Made by a program: the position numbers and the translations under genes. This document shows, one piece after another, positions 23,719-32,349 of a DNA stretch of 41,667 bases. Source of the DNA: Bacteroidales bacterium (GTDB taxonomy: Bacteria; Bacteroidota; Bacteroidia; Bacteroidales; Tenuifilaceae); assembly GCA_017454165.1 (NCBI GenBank), contig JAFTDN010000001.1:1-41667 (forward strand), written 5' to 3'. Each line of letters begins with the position of its first letter. Positions within the stretch are counted from its first letter, which is position 1. Under the pieces are notes generated by a model. The model worked only from the letters and a program-made list of their open reading frames with translations, was not told the DNA's origin and did not search any database.

Positions 23719-24843
23719 ATGGATAGCCTCCCACCACTACCCCGCGGCTGCGAGCCGCTTTGCCGAGGATGCGCCCATCGGCTGCTCGGCCAAGCCGCAA
23801 GCCTCGAGCAAAAGCAGGGCTTTCTGCGCCGATGCCTATCGCCATGGACCGATGCGCTCGAAGATGTGCGCTCCGCCCCCCCCAGCCGCCGATGGGGCTA
23901 CCGCACACGCACCACGCTCAGCGCCATGGCCACCCCAGCGGGCTGGCTCATGGGCATGTGGAACTGCGACACCCTCGTGCCCATCCCCCGCTGCCCCGCC
24001 CACGCCCCAGAGGTGAACGCCGCGCTGGCCGCCGTGGCCGAGGCGATGCCCTCAATCCCACCGCCAACAATGGCCTACGTGGTAATATCTGGTGCACAGG
24101 TGGTTATAATCATAAAAGCCCAAAGCCTCCCTTCGCAATGGGACTACACCCCGCTGACCATCAGGCTGCAAACGCTCGGATTTGAAGGGCTCTGGGCACA
24201 CCTCAACCCATCGGCAGGGCGGCGGCTATTCCAGAAGCATGGATGGCACCTGCTATGGGGCACACCGCGCTCACGCGACTGCAACGGGCTGCTCTACGGC
24301 CCTGCGGCCTTTCAACAGCTAATCGCCGAGCTCTACAACCAGTCGCTCGATGAGGCCGAGGGCTTCCTTGCCCCCCACCCTCGCAGCGCAGTAGCCGACC
24401 TATACTGCGGCACGGGCAACTCCATAACCCGCTGGCTGGCGCGTGGGGCCGCCGTGCTGGGCGTTGAAGTGGCCGGAGAGGCCGTGGAGTGCGCCCGCAT
24501 CAACGTGCCCCAGGCCACCATCCTACGCGGCGCCTGCCGCCAACGCGTACCGCAGCTCAACGCTTGGGCCGAAGAACAGCTGCTACAGCAGCGCGAGCTG
24601 AGCCTATACGTGAACCCCCCCCGCACAGGGCTAGAACCCGAGGTGCTGGAGTGGATATGCCAACACCGTAGGCCCAAACGCATGGCCTACCTATCGTGCA
24701 GCCCTGGCACGCTCTCCAAAAATCTAGCGCAGCTCAGCGCACACGGCTACGCCGTGCGCAGGCTGGTGCCGTTCGACTTCTTCCCGCAAACGCACCATGT
24801 GGAGTGCCTAGCCCTGCTCGAACGCGCTCAAAGCGCACCGTGA
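23719..24843 (+). CDS. RlmD/TrmA-type 5-methyluridine RNA methyltransferase
   Basis: A 374-residue SAM-dependent methyltransferase that methylates C5 of a uridine in rRNA or tRNA. Cysteines near the start (CEPLCRGCAH) together with the later IPRCPAH match the four-cysteine [4Fe-4S] arrangement of RlmD-like enzymes, though spacing is a little compact (C-x3-C-x2-C) and no TRAM domain precedes it. The SAM-binding VADLYCGTGNS, the NPPRTGLE motif and the catalytic nucleophile in LSCSPGTLSKNL are present, so activity is expected. Which RNA it targets is unclear. It starts one base after the phosphatase stop and overlaps the convergent TIGR02757 gene by 16 bases. Confidence 0.85.
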   Translation: MDSLPPLPRGCEPLCRGCAHRLLGQAASLEQKQGFLRRCLSPWTDALEDVRSAPPSRRWGYRTRTTLSAMATPAGWLMGMWNCDTLVPIPRCPAHAPEVNAALAAVAEAMPSIPPPTMAYVVISGAQVVIIIKAQSLPSQWDYTPLTIRLQTLGFEGLWAHLNPSAGRRLFQKHGWHLLWGTPRSRDCNGLLYGPAAFQQLIAELYNQSLDEAEGFLAPHPRSAVADLYCGTGNSITRWLARGAAVLGVEVAGEAVECARINVPQATILRGACRQRVPQLNAWAEEQLLQQRELSLYVNPPRTGLEPEVLEWICQHRRPKRMAYLSCSPGTLSKNLAQLSAHGYAVRRLVPFDFFPQTHHVECLALLERAQSAP

Positions 24844-25613
24844 ACCCCCATCCCAAACAGCGCAAAATCGTAGCGCACGGGGTCCATGGAATCGAGTCGG
24901 CGGAGCGCGGCAGTGAGCTCGAGCACCGCCCGCAGATCGTTCTGGCGGCGCACCAACAGCCCCAAGCTGCGGGCCACCCGCGATGTGTGCACATCGAGCG
25001 GGATGAGCAGCGCGCTGGTGGGTATCTCGGGCCAAAGCCCGAAATCGATGCCCTCACGGTCGGGGCGTACCATCCAACGCAGAAACATGTTCAGCCGCTT
25101 GGCCGCCGCCCCCGCCCCCACGTTGGCCACATGCTTGCCGCTACGCTGGGGGAAATGCCCGGCGCAGAACACCTCCCTGAAGCGCCGCAGCGCACCCACC
25201 ACATCGCCGGAGCGGCGATACCCATCCACAAAAACACCACGTAAGCCATTATAATTCATATACATATCACGCAGCGAGCGCATAAAGGCCACAGCATCAA
25301 CGGCGTTGAAGGTGCGGTGCACAAAATGCTCCAGCCGCCGCTCCTCGGCGGGGCCGAAGCCCATCACGAACTCATAGGGGCTATCGTCCATGAGACCGAG
25401 CAGGCGCTCCATGCTGGCCAAGATAGAGCGTCGGTTGCCCCAAGCCAGCGTGGCCACCAGCAGGGCCGATATTTCGATGTCGTGCGCGTGGCAGAAACGG
25501 TGCGGAACCTGCACGGGGTCGCTCTCCACGAATAGGCGGTGGGCGTAGCGGCGGTATGCCTCATCGAGGAGCTGGCGTAGCTCCTCGGCATCGGGGCTAC
25601 ACAATGCGCCCAT
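24828..25613 (-). CDS. TIGR02757/DUF2400 family protein
   Basis: A 261-residue protein of a conserved but uncharacterised Bacteroidota/Proteobacteria family. Diagnostic segments are [63 protein letters not shown] and the near-terminal [16 protein letters not shown]. The C-terminal helical region is reminiscent of HhH-type DNA glycosylases (Asp in LDVHTSRVA and the following arginines), an inference only. I start at 25613 because that yields the conserved N-terminus; the longer open frame is antisense-like overlap with the ABC gene. Start and upstream gene end overlap by 17 bases, so the two are translationally linked. Confidence 0.85.
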   Translation of the reverse strand: MGALCSPDAEELRQLLDEAYRRYAHRLFVESDPVQVPHRFCHAHDIEISALLVATLAWGNRRSILASMERLLGLMDDSPYEFVMGFGPAEERRLEHFVHRTFNAVDAVAFMRSLRDMYMNYNGLRGVFVDGYRRSGDVVGALRRFREVFCAGHFPQRSGKHVANVGAGAAAKRLNMFLRWMVRPDREGIDFGLWPEIPTSALLIPLDVHTSRVARSLGLLVRRQNDLRAVLELTAALRRLDSMDPVRYDFALFGMGVHGAL

Positions 25614-26247
25614 CGGCAATCGTGATCTTGATGTCGGCCATCTGCGCCAGCTCCATGTCGTGGGTAACCACCACGAATGTCTGGCCCAGTCGGTCGCGCA
25701 GGTCGAAGAACAGCCTATGCAGCTCGGCCTTGTTACGCGAGTCGAGGTTGCCCGAGGGCTCATCGGCGAACACCACGTGGGGACCGTTCATCAGCGCCCG
25801 CGCCACGGCCACGCGCTGCTGCTCGCCGCCCGATAGCTCGGCGGGCCTATGCTGCTCACGGTGCGATAGCCCCAGGGCGGCCAGCAGCTCCTTGGCCCTC
25901 GCTGCGGCCTGCCCCATGCTCTGCCCGCCAATGAGCGCGGGCATGGCCACGTTCTCGATGGCCGAGAATTCGGGCAGCAGGTGGTGCGACTGGAACACGA
26001 AACCTATGTGCTGGTTGCGAAAGCGGGCTAGCTGCTGCTGATTGAGAACCGACACATCGTGCCCGTTAATAATCACCCTACCCCTATCGGCAGCGCTCAG
26101 CGTGCCCATAATCTGCAACAGCGTAGTTTTCCCCGCCCCGCTGGGCCCCACAATGGCCACGACCTTCCGCTCGGGCAGCTCCACATCGATGCCCCTGAGC
26201 ACCCTCACCGCGCCAAAGCTCTTCTCCACACCCTCTACCTTAATCAT
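25597..26247 (-). CDS. lolD: ABC transporter ATPase, LolD type
   Basis: A 216-residue ATPase of the MacB/LolD class. Walker [10 protein letters not shown] at 34-42, Q-loop in [11 protein letters not shown], signature [15 protein letters not shown] at about 139, Walker [13 protein letters not shown] near 159-170, and the H-loop VVTHD. The family works with LolC/E-type permeases to release lipoproteins from the inner membrane for transfer to the outer membrane, which would suit the many lipoproteins in this region. No permease gene is adjacent, as often in Bacteroidota. A different FtsX-like partner is possible. It overlaps the downstream TIGR02757 gene. Confidence 0.85.
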   Translation of the reverse strand: MIKVEGVEKSFGAVRVLRGIDVELPERKVVAIVGPSGAGKTTLLQIMGTLSAADRGRVIINGHDVSVLNQQQLARFRNQHIGFVFQSHHLLPEFSAIENVAMPALIGGQSMGQAAARAKELLAALGLSHREQHRPAELSGGEQQRVAVARALMNGPHVVFADEPSGNLDSRNKAELHRLFFDLRDRLGQTFVVVTHDMELAQMADIKITIADGRIV

Positions 26248-26429
26248 CGTCAGAAATATTATCGACCGTAAAAGTAGTAAAATATGCGCAGAACGCCATG
26301 CCCACCCTGCCTGTGCAAAATTATGGCATCATTTTTGGAACAGCAAATGCAGCCTTGGCGTAATCCATTCTAGGGAGTGCATGTTTTTTTGCCAACCGCA
26401 GCAGCCACAAAACAAACAACAAGCTCATC

Positions 26430-27131
26430 ATGAATAAATTAGCACAAGCGATAGCGATAGCCTCAATCATAGCGGGGGCCTGCACCAAGCTCGCGGCCCA
26501 GGAGCCCAGCAGCAGCGATAGCCCCAAGGTAACCCGCCTGCGAGAGAAAATCGTGGGCATACAGGCCCGCATGGCGAACGCCGAGGCCCGGGTACGCTCG
26601 GCTGACAGCCTGATAGCGGCGGGCCGAGCGCTTCAGGACAGCGTAACATTCGAGGTGAAAGAGATTGAGAAGGAGCGCAAGATTATCGAACGCGACCATT
26701 TCAACGAGATTAAGCCCCTCGAACGCGCCCTGCAAAAGGCCAAGGACAAGGAGAGCTTCAACAACACCCGCAACGAGATTAAAGCCGCAGAGGCCAAATT
26801 CAAAACCGACATAAAAGCCTGGGACACCCGCTACAAAAACGCGCTGAAGCAACACGAGAACGGGCAAAAGATGACAGCGCGGGGCGAGGAAAACCTAAAG
26901 CGCGCCAAAACCATGAAAAAAGAGGTGGACGATGCGCTACGCGAGGCCGAGAAGGAGCTAGCCGAGGCCATCCGCCAGCAACAGGAGGCCGAAAAAGCTA
27001 AAACTGAGGCAGAGAAAGCCAAGTCCGATGGTGAGCAGAGCAAAGCTGAAGCCCCCAAGGACAAGCCCGATGCTGAGAAAAACAAGCTCGGAACCTCCAA
27101 AAGCAAAACGCAGGGCAAAGGCCGCAAATAA
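26430..27131 (+). CDS. Secreted coiled-coil protein of unknown function
   Basis: A 233-residue protein with a signal peptide (MNKLAQAIAIASIIAG...) and a Cys at residue 18 in a poor lipobox, so secreted or possibly lipidated. Residues about 35-200 are a nearly continuous charged coiled coil; the last 40 residues are Lys/Glu/Ala-rich low-complexity repeats (EKAK, EAPKDKPDAEKNK). No enzymatic motif. Likely periplasmic structural or adaptor protein. The next gene, rsmI, begins 11 bases later at a TTG. The 182-base gap before it contains no clear promoter box that I can identify. Confidence 0.75.
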   Translation: MNKLAQAIAIASIIAGACTKLAAQEPSSSDSPKVTRLREKIVGIQARMANAEARVRSADSLIAAGRALQDSVTFEVKEIEKERKIIERDHFNEIKPLERALQKAKDKESFNNTRNEIKAAEAKFKTDIKAWDTRYKNALKQHENGQKMTARGEENLKRAKTMKKEVDDALREAEKELAEAIRQQQEAEKAKTEAEKAKSDGEQSKAEAPKDKPDAEKNKLGTSKSKTQGKGRK

Positions 27132-27142
27132 ACACGCCGACG

Positions 27143-27850
27143 TTGAAACTATACATCGTACCAACCCCCGTGGGCAATCTGGGCGACATCACAGCCCGCG
27201 CAGTGGAGGTGCTACGCACGGCCTCGCTCATACTCGCCGAGGACACCCGCACCAGCAGCGTACTGCTAAAGCACCTGAACATCAGCACTCCCATGCGCTC
27301 GCACCATAAGTTCAACGAGCACCAAACCGCCCAACAGGTCGCCCAGCAAATAGCCGCAGGGCAAACGGTGGCCCTCATCTCCGATGCTGGCACTCCAGGC
27401 ATCTCCGACCCAGGTTTCCTGCTCGTGCGCACCTGCGTGGAGCACGGCATCGAGGTAGAATGCCTGCCCGGCCCCACCGCCTTTGTGCCAGCCCTGGTGA
27501 ACAGCGGCCTCCCCTGCGACAGGTTCACATTCGAGGGCTTTCTGCCACAAAAAAAGGGCCGCACCAAACGCATAGAGGCCCTGCGCGATGAGGAGCGCAC
27601 GATGGTATTCTACGAATCGCCATTCCGCCTGCTGAAGCTGCTACAACAACTGGCCGCAGCCATGGGCCCCGAACGCAGGGTGAGCGTGTCGCGCGAAATA
27701 TCGAAGCTGCACGAGCAAACCATCAGGGGGACACTCCAGCAGGTAATCGACCACGTGGAACAACACGGCGCGAAGGGAGAAATCGTAGTGGTGGTCGAAG
27801 GAAAAAAAAACAACACACAAATTCATGATTACCAATCAAATACACAATAA
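27143..27850 (+). CDS. rsmI: 16S rRNA C1402 2'-O-methyltransferase
   Basis: A 235-residue SAM-dependent methyltransferase of the tetrapyrrole-methylase fold that methylates the ribose of C1402 in 16S rRNA. The start is a TTG (27143) giving the characteristic KLYIVPTPVGNLGDIT. Then come AEDTRTS, FNEHQ, ISDAGTPGISDPGFLLV and LPGPTAFVPALVNSG, the SAM-binding segments, and YESPFRLLKLLQQL. Length is typical for Bacteroidota members, which often lack the C-terminal HTH domain. It follows the coiled-coil protein by 11 bases. Confidence 0.93.
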   Translation: MKLYIVPTPVGNLGDITARAVEVLRTASLILAEDTRTSSVLLKHLNISTPMRSHHKFNEHQTAQQVAQQIAAGQTVALISDAGTPGISDPGFLLVRTCVEHGIEVECLPGPTAFVPALVNSGLPCDRFTFEGFLPQKKGRTKRIEALRDEERTMVFYESPFRLLKLLQQLAAAMGPERRVSVSREISKLHEQTIRGTLQQVIDHVEQHGAKGEIVVVVEGKKNNTQIHDYQSNTQ

Positions 27851-27899
27851 ATCCATAATAAATCGGCCAGCATCACCGCATTATTGGAATAATAATTAC

Positions 27900-27907
27900 T
27901 ACCTTTG
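27900..27907 (+). promoter_or_regulatory. -7 box of the rluB-like gene
   Basis: TACCTTTG, 47 bases before the ATG at 27955, with its predicted start site about 8 bases before the hairpin at 27919-27940. No correctly spaced TTG. Confidence 0.5.
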
Positions 27908-27918
27908 TAGTTCAATTT

Positions 27919-27940
27919 TTGGCCAAAAGCGTTTGGCCAA
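27919..27940 (+). repeat. Perfect hairpin in the rluB leader
   Basis: TTGGCCAAA (27919-27927) and its exact inverse complement TTTGGCCAA (27932-27940) flank the loop AGCG. It lies 14 bases before the start codon and near the 5' end of the message. There is no T-run, so it is not a terminator. It could be an operator at DNA level or a translational control hairpin. Confidence 0.6.
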
Positions 27941-27954
27941 CTAGCACATAAACA

Positions 27955-29664
27955 ATGAAAAGAGACGACAACGAGGAGGTTAAACGCGGGATGCGGACTA
28001 ACCCCCAAGCCGATGGATCCAGCACTAGAGTCTATAGGCCCAGAACGCTCGCCAAACGGAACGAGCCAGCAGAATCGGACAGCACATCCGAGAACATCAA
28101 CGAGCAACGGGAATACCCCGAAAGCCGTGCAACAGAGCACCGCCACGACCGCCCCCTGCGGCACTCCGACAACGACACGCGGAGCTACAAACCCAGAACA
28201 TACCACCGCCCCGAGGCCGCAGAGCCACAACACGAGGAGACCCAGACCGAAGCTCCAAAGCACGATGGCTACTCGTGGAGCGAGATGCCATACGCCAGCA
28301 AAAACCAAGGAAACAACGAACAGCGCGATGGCCGCCAACGCGACTCCGACCGCCGCGATGACGATTTCCGCAGGCGCGAAGCTCGGCCATTTGACGACCG
28401 CCCGTTCAGCCGCCAACGCGATGACCGCGAGGGATTCCGCCCCCGATTCGACCAGCGCGATGACCGCCAGCGCGGATTCGACCGCCGCGACGACGGCTTC
28501 CGCAGACGCGAAGATCGGCCATTTGACGACCGCCCGTTCAGCCGCCAACGCGATGACCGCGAGGGATTCCGCCCCCGATTCGCCCAGCGCGATGACCGCC
28601 AGCGTGGGTTCGACCGCCGCGACGACGGCTTCCGCAGGCGCGAAGATCGGCCATTTGACGACCGCCCGTTCAGCCGCCAACGCGATGACCGCGAGGGATT
28701 CCGCCCCCGATTTGCCCAACGCGATGACCGCCAGCGCGGGTTCAACCGCCACGACGACAGCTTCCGCAGACGCGGCAGCTTCGGTAGCCACGGCTATGAG
28801 CAACGTGGCAACCATCCCGATCGCAACCAGCACAACCAGCCCCCACGTTCACGAAAAAAGGTCTTCAATTTTACCGACGACCTAGCCCACCTCACCGATG
28901 GGCCGCAGCTCCCCCCCCAGAACACCATCAACGAGACCGATGCCGCCAAGGGGCTCATCCGCCTCAACAAATACGTAGCCAACTCGGGTCTATGCAGCCG
29001 CCGTGAGGCCGACGAACACATTCAAAACGGCCAAATCACCGTGAACGGCAAGGTGGTGAGCACACTGGGCGCCAAGGTGCAGCCCACCGATGAGATATGC
29101 TTCAGGGGCAAAAAGCTGGAGGCCGAGCGGCGCGTGTACATCCTGATGAACAAGCCCAAGGACTACGTTACCACTGTGGACGACCCACACGCCACGCACA
29201 CCGTGATGGAGCTGCTCGAAGGAGCCTGCCCCGAGCGCATATACCCCGTGGGAAGGCTCGACCGCAACAGCACTGGTGTGCTGCTATTCACCAACGACGG
29301 CGACCTCACCAAGAAGCTCACCCACCCCAGCTCGCGCAAACGCAAGATATACCAAGTCACGCTCGACCGCAAGGTGAGCGAGGCCGATTTGGAGAAAATC
29401 TTCAACGGCATCGAGCTCGATGGCGAGCGTATCGCCGTGGATGCCGTGGACTACACCGTGAACAGCGATGGCACCGAGATCGGCATCGAGCTCCATTCGG
29501 GGCAGAACCGGGTGGTGCGCCGTCTGTTCGAGAGCCTGAACTACCGGGTGGACAAGCTCGACCGCGTTTACTTCGCGGGCCTCACCAAGAAGAACCTGCC
29601 CCGGGGCACGTGGCGCTTCTTGGAGCCCAAGGAAATCAACATGCTGAAGATGGGGCGCTTCTAG
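27955..29664 (+). CDS. rluB: RluB/RsuA-type pseudouridine synthase with long Arg/Asp repeat tail
   Basis: A 569-residue protein. The last 235 residues are the enzyme: an S4 domain at about 336-395 (RLNKYVANSGLCSRREADEH), ILMNKPKDYVTT, and VGRLDRNSTGVLLFTNDG with the catalytic Asp436; NRVVRRLFESL closes the family core. It isomerises a uridine in 23S rRNA, probably near position 2605 as RluB does (inference). The first 330 residues are unusual: charged, Arg/Asp/Phe-rich low complexity, including three near-identical 44-residue units. Such disordered basic tails, generally shorter, occur on several Bacteroidota RsuA-family enzymes and probably help rRNA binding. A terminator follows. Confidence 0.9.
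   Translation: MKRDDNEEVKRGMRTNPQADGSSTRVYRPRTLAKRNEPAESDSTSENINEQREYPESRATEHRHDRPLRHSDNDTRSYKPRTYHRPEAAEPQHEETQTEAPKHDGYSWSEMPYASKNQGNNEQRDGRQRDSDRRDDDFRRREARPFDDRPFSRQRDDREGFRPRFDQRDDRQRGFDRRDDGFRRREDRPFDDRPFSRQRDDREGFRPRFAQRDDRQRGFDRRDDGFRRREDRPFDDRPFSRQRDDREGFRPRFAQRDDRQRGFNRHDDSFRRRGSFGSHGYEQRGNHPDRNQHNQPPRSRKKVFNFTDDLAHLTDGPQLPPQNTINETDAAKGLIRLNKYVANSGLCSRREADEHIQNGQITVNGKVVSTLGAKVQPTDEICFRGKKLEAERRVYILMNKPKDYVTTVDDPHATHTVMELLEGACPERIYPVGRLDRNSTGVLLFTNDGDLTKKLTHPSSRKRKIYQVTLDRKVSEADLEKIFNGIELDGERIAVDAVDYTVNSDGTEIGIELHSGQNRVVRRLFESLNYRVDKLDRVYFAGLTKKNLPRGTWRFLEPKEINMLKMGRF
28351..28746 (+). repeat. Three 132-bp tandem repeats inside rluB
   Basis: Units at 28351-28482, 28483-28614 and 28615-28746, nearly identical, with a decayed partial fourth to about 28776. 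Each encodes 44 residues with RRDD-FRRRE, RPFDDRPFSRQRDD and REGFRPRF. Very high similarity at silent positions implies recent expansion or gene conversion. Confidence 0.85.
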
Positions 29665-29683
29665 CCCCACCCGCATCGCAAAG

Positions 29684-29717
29684 AAAAGGCCGCCTCGCCC
29701 ATGAGGCGGTCTTTTTT
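29684..29717 (+). terminator. Rho-independent terminator of rluB
   Basis: A stem of nine pairs (29688-29696 with 29703-29711, with one G-T pair), extended by A-T pairs, then a six-base T-run ending at 29717. It begins 20 bases past the stop and precedes the Era promoter. Confidence 0.85.
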
Positions 29718-29743
29718 AGCGATGCCCCAGCCCCAAAAATTAG

Positions 29744-29751
29744 TACCTTTG
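29744..29751 (+). promoter_or_regulatory. -7 box of era, placing the start site at the ATG
   Basis: TACCTTTG ends 4 bases before the ATG at 29756. With the usual spacing of the phylum, transcription begins at or within 3 bases of the start codon, predicting a leaderless message. Confidence 0.55.
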
Positions 29752-29755
29752 CCCC

Positions 29756-30655
29756 ATGCATAAATCGGGATTCGTGAACATCATAGGCAGCCCCAATGTG
29801 GGCAAGTCCACCCTGATGAACTCGCTCGTGGGCGAGCGCCTATCCATCATCAGCCACAAGGCCCAAACCACGCGCCACCGCATCATGGGCATAGTGAACG
29901 GCGATGACTACCAAATAGTGTACTCCGACACGCCCGGCGTGCTCAAGCCCGCCTATCGGCTGCAATCGGCCATGATGCGCTTCGTAGACAGCGCGCTCGA
30001 TGATGCCGACATCATTCTATACATCACCGACACGGTGGAACCCGCCTGCAAACACCCCGAGCTGCTGGCCAAGCTGCAGAGCTTAAACGTACCCATCATA
30101 CTGGTAATAAACAAGATAGACCTAAGTACACAGGAGCACGTACAGGCCCTGATGCAGCGCTGGGCCGGGGCCCTCCCACAGGCCCGCATACTCCCCGTAT
30201 CGGCCCTGCATGGCTTCAACACCAGCACCCTGACCGAGGCCGTGAAGGAGCTTCTCCCCCCCTCGCCGCCCTACTTCGGCAAGGACGAGCTCACCGACCG
30301 CTCCATGCGGTTCATCGCCTCGGAGGTCATACGCGAACAAATCCTGACCACCTACAGCAAGGAGGTGCCCTACTCCGTGGAGGTGGCGGTGGAAGAGTAC
30401 AGGGAGCAGCCCAACATCGACCGTATCAGGGCCATCATCTACGTTGACCGCGAATCGCAGCGCTCCATCGTAATCGGGCACCGGGGCCAAAAGCTCAAAA
30501 GGGTGGGCACCGGGGCGCGGCTCGAGCTGGAGCAATTCCTTCAGAAAAAGGTTTACCTAGAGCTGCACGTGAAGGTGGACTCCAACTGGCGCAACGATGA
30601 CAGCAAGCTGCGCCGCTACGGCTACCCATCGGGCAAATCGGAGCAGCAGAAATAA
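29756..30655 (+). CDS. era: GTPase Era
   Basis: A 299-residue GTPase needed for 30S ribosome assembly. G1 GSPNVGKST at about residues 10-18, G2 region SHKAQTTRHRI, G3 DTPGV, G4 NKID and G5 PVSALHG are all seen, followed by a C-terminal KH domain (REQILTTYSKEVPYSVEV, IVIGHRGQKLKRVG). The N-terminus MHKSGFVNIIGSPNVG is canonical, which fixes the start at 29756 even though the promoter box ends only 4 bases before it. The der gene follows after 18 bases. Confidence 0.95.
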   Translation: MHKSGFVNIIGSPNVGKSTLMNSLVGERLSIISHKAQTTRHRIMGIVNGDDYQIVYSDTPGVLKPAYRLQSAMMRFVDSALDDADIILYITDTVEPACKHPELLAKLQSLNVPIILVINKIDLSTQEHVQALMQRWAGALPQARILPVSALHGFNTSTLTEAVKELLPPSPPYFGKDELTDRSMRFIASEVIREQILTTYSKEVPYSVEVAVEEYREQPNIDRIRAIIYVDRESQRSIVIGHRGQKLKRVGTGARLELEQFLQKKVYLELHVKVDSNWRNDDSKLRRYGYPSGKSEQQK

Positions 30656-30673
30656 CCACGCAACACGCTAAAA

Positions 30674-31993
30674 ATGGGAAACTTAATAGCAATAGTAGGA
30701 CGCCCCAACGTGGGCAAATCAACCCTGTTCAACCGCCTTGTGGGAAGCCGCCATGCCATTGTGGATGAGGTGGCGGGCGTAACCCGCGACCGCATATACG
30801 GCAAGTCGGACTGGAACGGGGTGGAGCTCTCGGTGATTGACACCGGCGGCTACGTGCTCAACTCCGATGACATATTCGAGGGCGAAATCCGCAAGCAGGT
30901 GGCCCTAGCCATCGATGAGGCCGATGTCATCTTCTTCGTGGTGGATGCGCAGGTGGGCATCACCGACATGGACCAGGAGCTGGCCCACCTGCTGCGCCGC
31001 GCCAAAAAGCACGTGCTGCTCGTGGTGAACAAGGTGGAGAACCCACAGATGTACCTAGAGGCCAATGATTTCTATAGATTCGGGCTGGGCGAGCTTTACT
31101 GCGTTTCGGCCATGACGGGCTCGGGCACGGGCGACCTGCTCGACGCCGCAGTGGAGCTGCTGGGCCCCCAGCCCCCAGCCCTACCCGTGGAAGAGGAGCC
31201 TGACCGCCCACCGCGCATCGCCGTGATAGGGCGGCCCAACGTGGGCAAGTCCTCGCTAATCAACGTGCTCGTAGGCGAGGATCGCAATATCGTAACGCCC
31301 ATAGCCGGCACCACCCGCGATGCCATAGACACCGACTACAACAAGTACGGGCACCGCTTCACGATGGTGGACACCGCCGGCCTACGCCGCAAAAACCGCG
31401 TGAACGAGGATCTAGAGTTCTACTCCGTGATGCGCTCCATAAGGGCCATCGAGAGCGCTGATGTGTGTGTACAACTGCTCGACGCCACGCTGGGCATGGA
31501 GAATCAGGATCTCAACATATTCCACCTAGCCGTGCGCAACCGCAAGGGCGTGGTCATCGTGGTGAACAAATGGGACCTGGTGGATAAGGATACGCACAGC
31601 ACCAAGCGCTACGCCGAGGCCATTCAGGAGCGCATAGCCCCCTTCAGCGATGTGCCGGTGGTGTTCGCCTCGGCGCTCACCAAGCAGCGCATACACAAGG
31701 TGCTGGACGAGGCCATGCAGGTGTGGCACAACCGCAAGCAACGCATCCCCACGGCACGCCTCAACGAGTTCCTACAGCAGGCCGTAGAGGAGCATCAACC
31801 TCCCGCCTACAAGGGCAAGTTCATCAAAATAAAATATCTAACCCAACTGCCCACCGAAACGCCCCAGTTTGCATTCTTTTGCAACCTGCCGCAATACATC
31901 CGCGACCCCTACAAGCGCTACTTGGAGAACCGCCTACGCGAAGCGTTCAACTTCAAAGGGGTGCCCATACAGCTGCATTTCAGGGCAAAATAG
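30674..31993 (+). CDS. der: GTPase Der (EngA)
   Basis: A 439-residue double GTPase involved in 50S assembly. The first G domain begins with [18 protein letters not shown] and has DTGGY and NKVE; the second starts at about residue 183 with [18 protein letters not shown], and has DTAGLRRK and VNKWDL. The C-terminal KH-like domain has [21 protein letters not shown]. The two G1 motifs are nearly identical, which is normal for Der. Era and Der side by side as an operon is a common Bacteroidota arrangement. It ends at a strong bidirectional terminator. Confidence 0.95.
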   Translation: MGNLIAIVGRPNVGKSTLFNRLVGSRHAIVDEVAGVTRDRIYGKSDWNGVELSVIDTGGYVLNSDDIFEGEIRKQVALAIDEADVIFFVVDAQVGITDMDQELAHLLRRAKKHVLLVVNKVENPQMYLEANDFYRFGLGELYCVSAMTGSGTGDLLDAAVELLGPQPPALPVEEEPDRPPRIAVIGRPNVGKSSLINVLVGEDRNIVTPIAGTTRDAIDTDYNKYGHRFTMVDTAGLRRKNRVNEDLEFYSVMRSIRAIESADVCVQLLDATLGMENQDLNIFHLAVRNRKGVVIVVNKWDLVDKDTHSTKRYAEAIQERIAPFSDVPVVFASALTKQRIHKVLDEAMQVWHNRKQRIPTARLNEFLQQAVEEHQPPAYKGKFIKIKYLTQLPTETPQFAFFCNLPQYIRDPYKRYLENRLREAFNFKGVPIQLHFRAK

Positions 31994-32007
31994 CCCCCGC
32001 TGCGGGC

Positions 32008-32055
32008 AAAAGAAAAAATCGGCCAATGGTTTTCCCATGGGCCGATTTTTCTTTT
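32008..32055. terminator. Bidirectional terminator between der and ferredoxin gene
   Basis: A 16-pair stem with A-run on the left and T-run on the right (32008-32024 with 32040-32055) around TCGGCC/GGCCGA. It serves der on the plus strand and the ferredoxin gene, whose stop is at 32071, on the minus strand. Confidence 0.85.
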
Positions 32056-32070
32056 AGCTGATGCAGATGC

Positions 32071-32235
32071 CTACTGCTTGATGGCGCCCGTGGGGCAGGC
32101 ATCAGCACAGGTGCCACAATCCACGCACTTGTCGGGGTCAATCTTGTAGATGTCGCCCTCGGAGATTGCCTCAACAGGGCACTCGCTGATGCAGGTGCCG
32201 CAGGCAACGCACTCGTCAGAAATTTTGTAAGCCAT
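32071..32235 (-). CDS. Small 2[4Fe-4S] ferredoxin
   Basis: A 54-residue ferredoxin. Two CxxCxxCxxxC(P) motifs place cysteines at 9, 12, 15, 19 and at 37, 40, 43, 47 (CVACGTCISECP and CVDCGTCADACP), the classical clostridial-type arrangement, so it carries two low-potential [4Fe-4S] clusters and shuttles electrons in the cytoplasm. It is too short for most length-filtered gene finding. The promoter box lies at 32294-32301 and the terminator 16 bases after the stop, so it is probably a single-gene transcript. Such ferredoxins typically serve pyruvate:ferredoxin oxidoreductase or similar enzymes in anaerobes. Confidence 0.95.
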   Translation of the reverse strand: MAYKISDECVACGTCISECPVEAISEGDIYKIDPDKCVDCGTCADACPTGAIKQ

Positions 32236-32293
32236 TGGTGTAAGTATTTGTGGTTATACATCTTTTGAACCGGGGCACACCCCAATCCACCAG

Positions 32294-32301
32294 CAAAATT
32301 A
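32294..32301 (-). promoter_or_regulatory. -7 box of the ferredoxin gene
   Basis: TAATTTTG on the minus strand, 58 bases before the start at 32235; no clear -33 TTG. It sits between the antiporter stop and the ferredoxin gene. Confidence 0.5.
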
Positions 32302-32349
32302 TAGCATTGGCCCGATATGGCATCATGTTTTATCGAAAATCTTTGTAAT

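Noticed and set aside
28351..28746. CRISPR array
   Set aside because: The repeats are 132 bp, in frame and without distinct spacers; they are coding repeats.
27829..28833. A 334-codon open frame on the minus strand over the rluB repeats, Val/Ala/Glu-rich
   Set aside because: It is the reverse reading of the tandem Arg/Asp repeats: its repetitive product mirrors the repeat, and the plus-strand frame carries the real S4 and synthase domains.
28013..28885. A 290-codon Thr/Ala/Ser-rich plus-strand frame in the same region
   Set aside because: Shifted-frame reading of the same repeats, without an independent start signal or domain.
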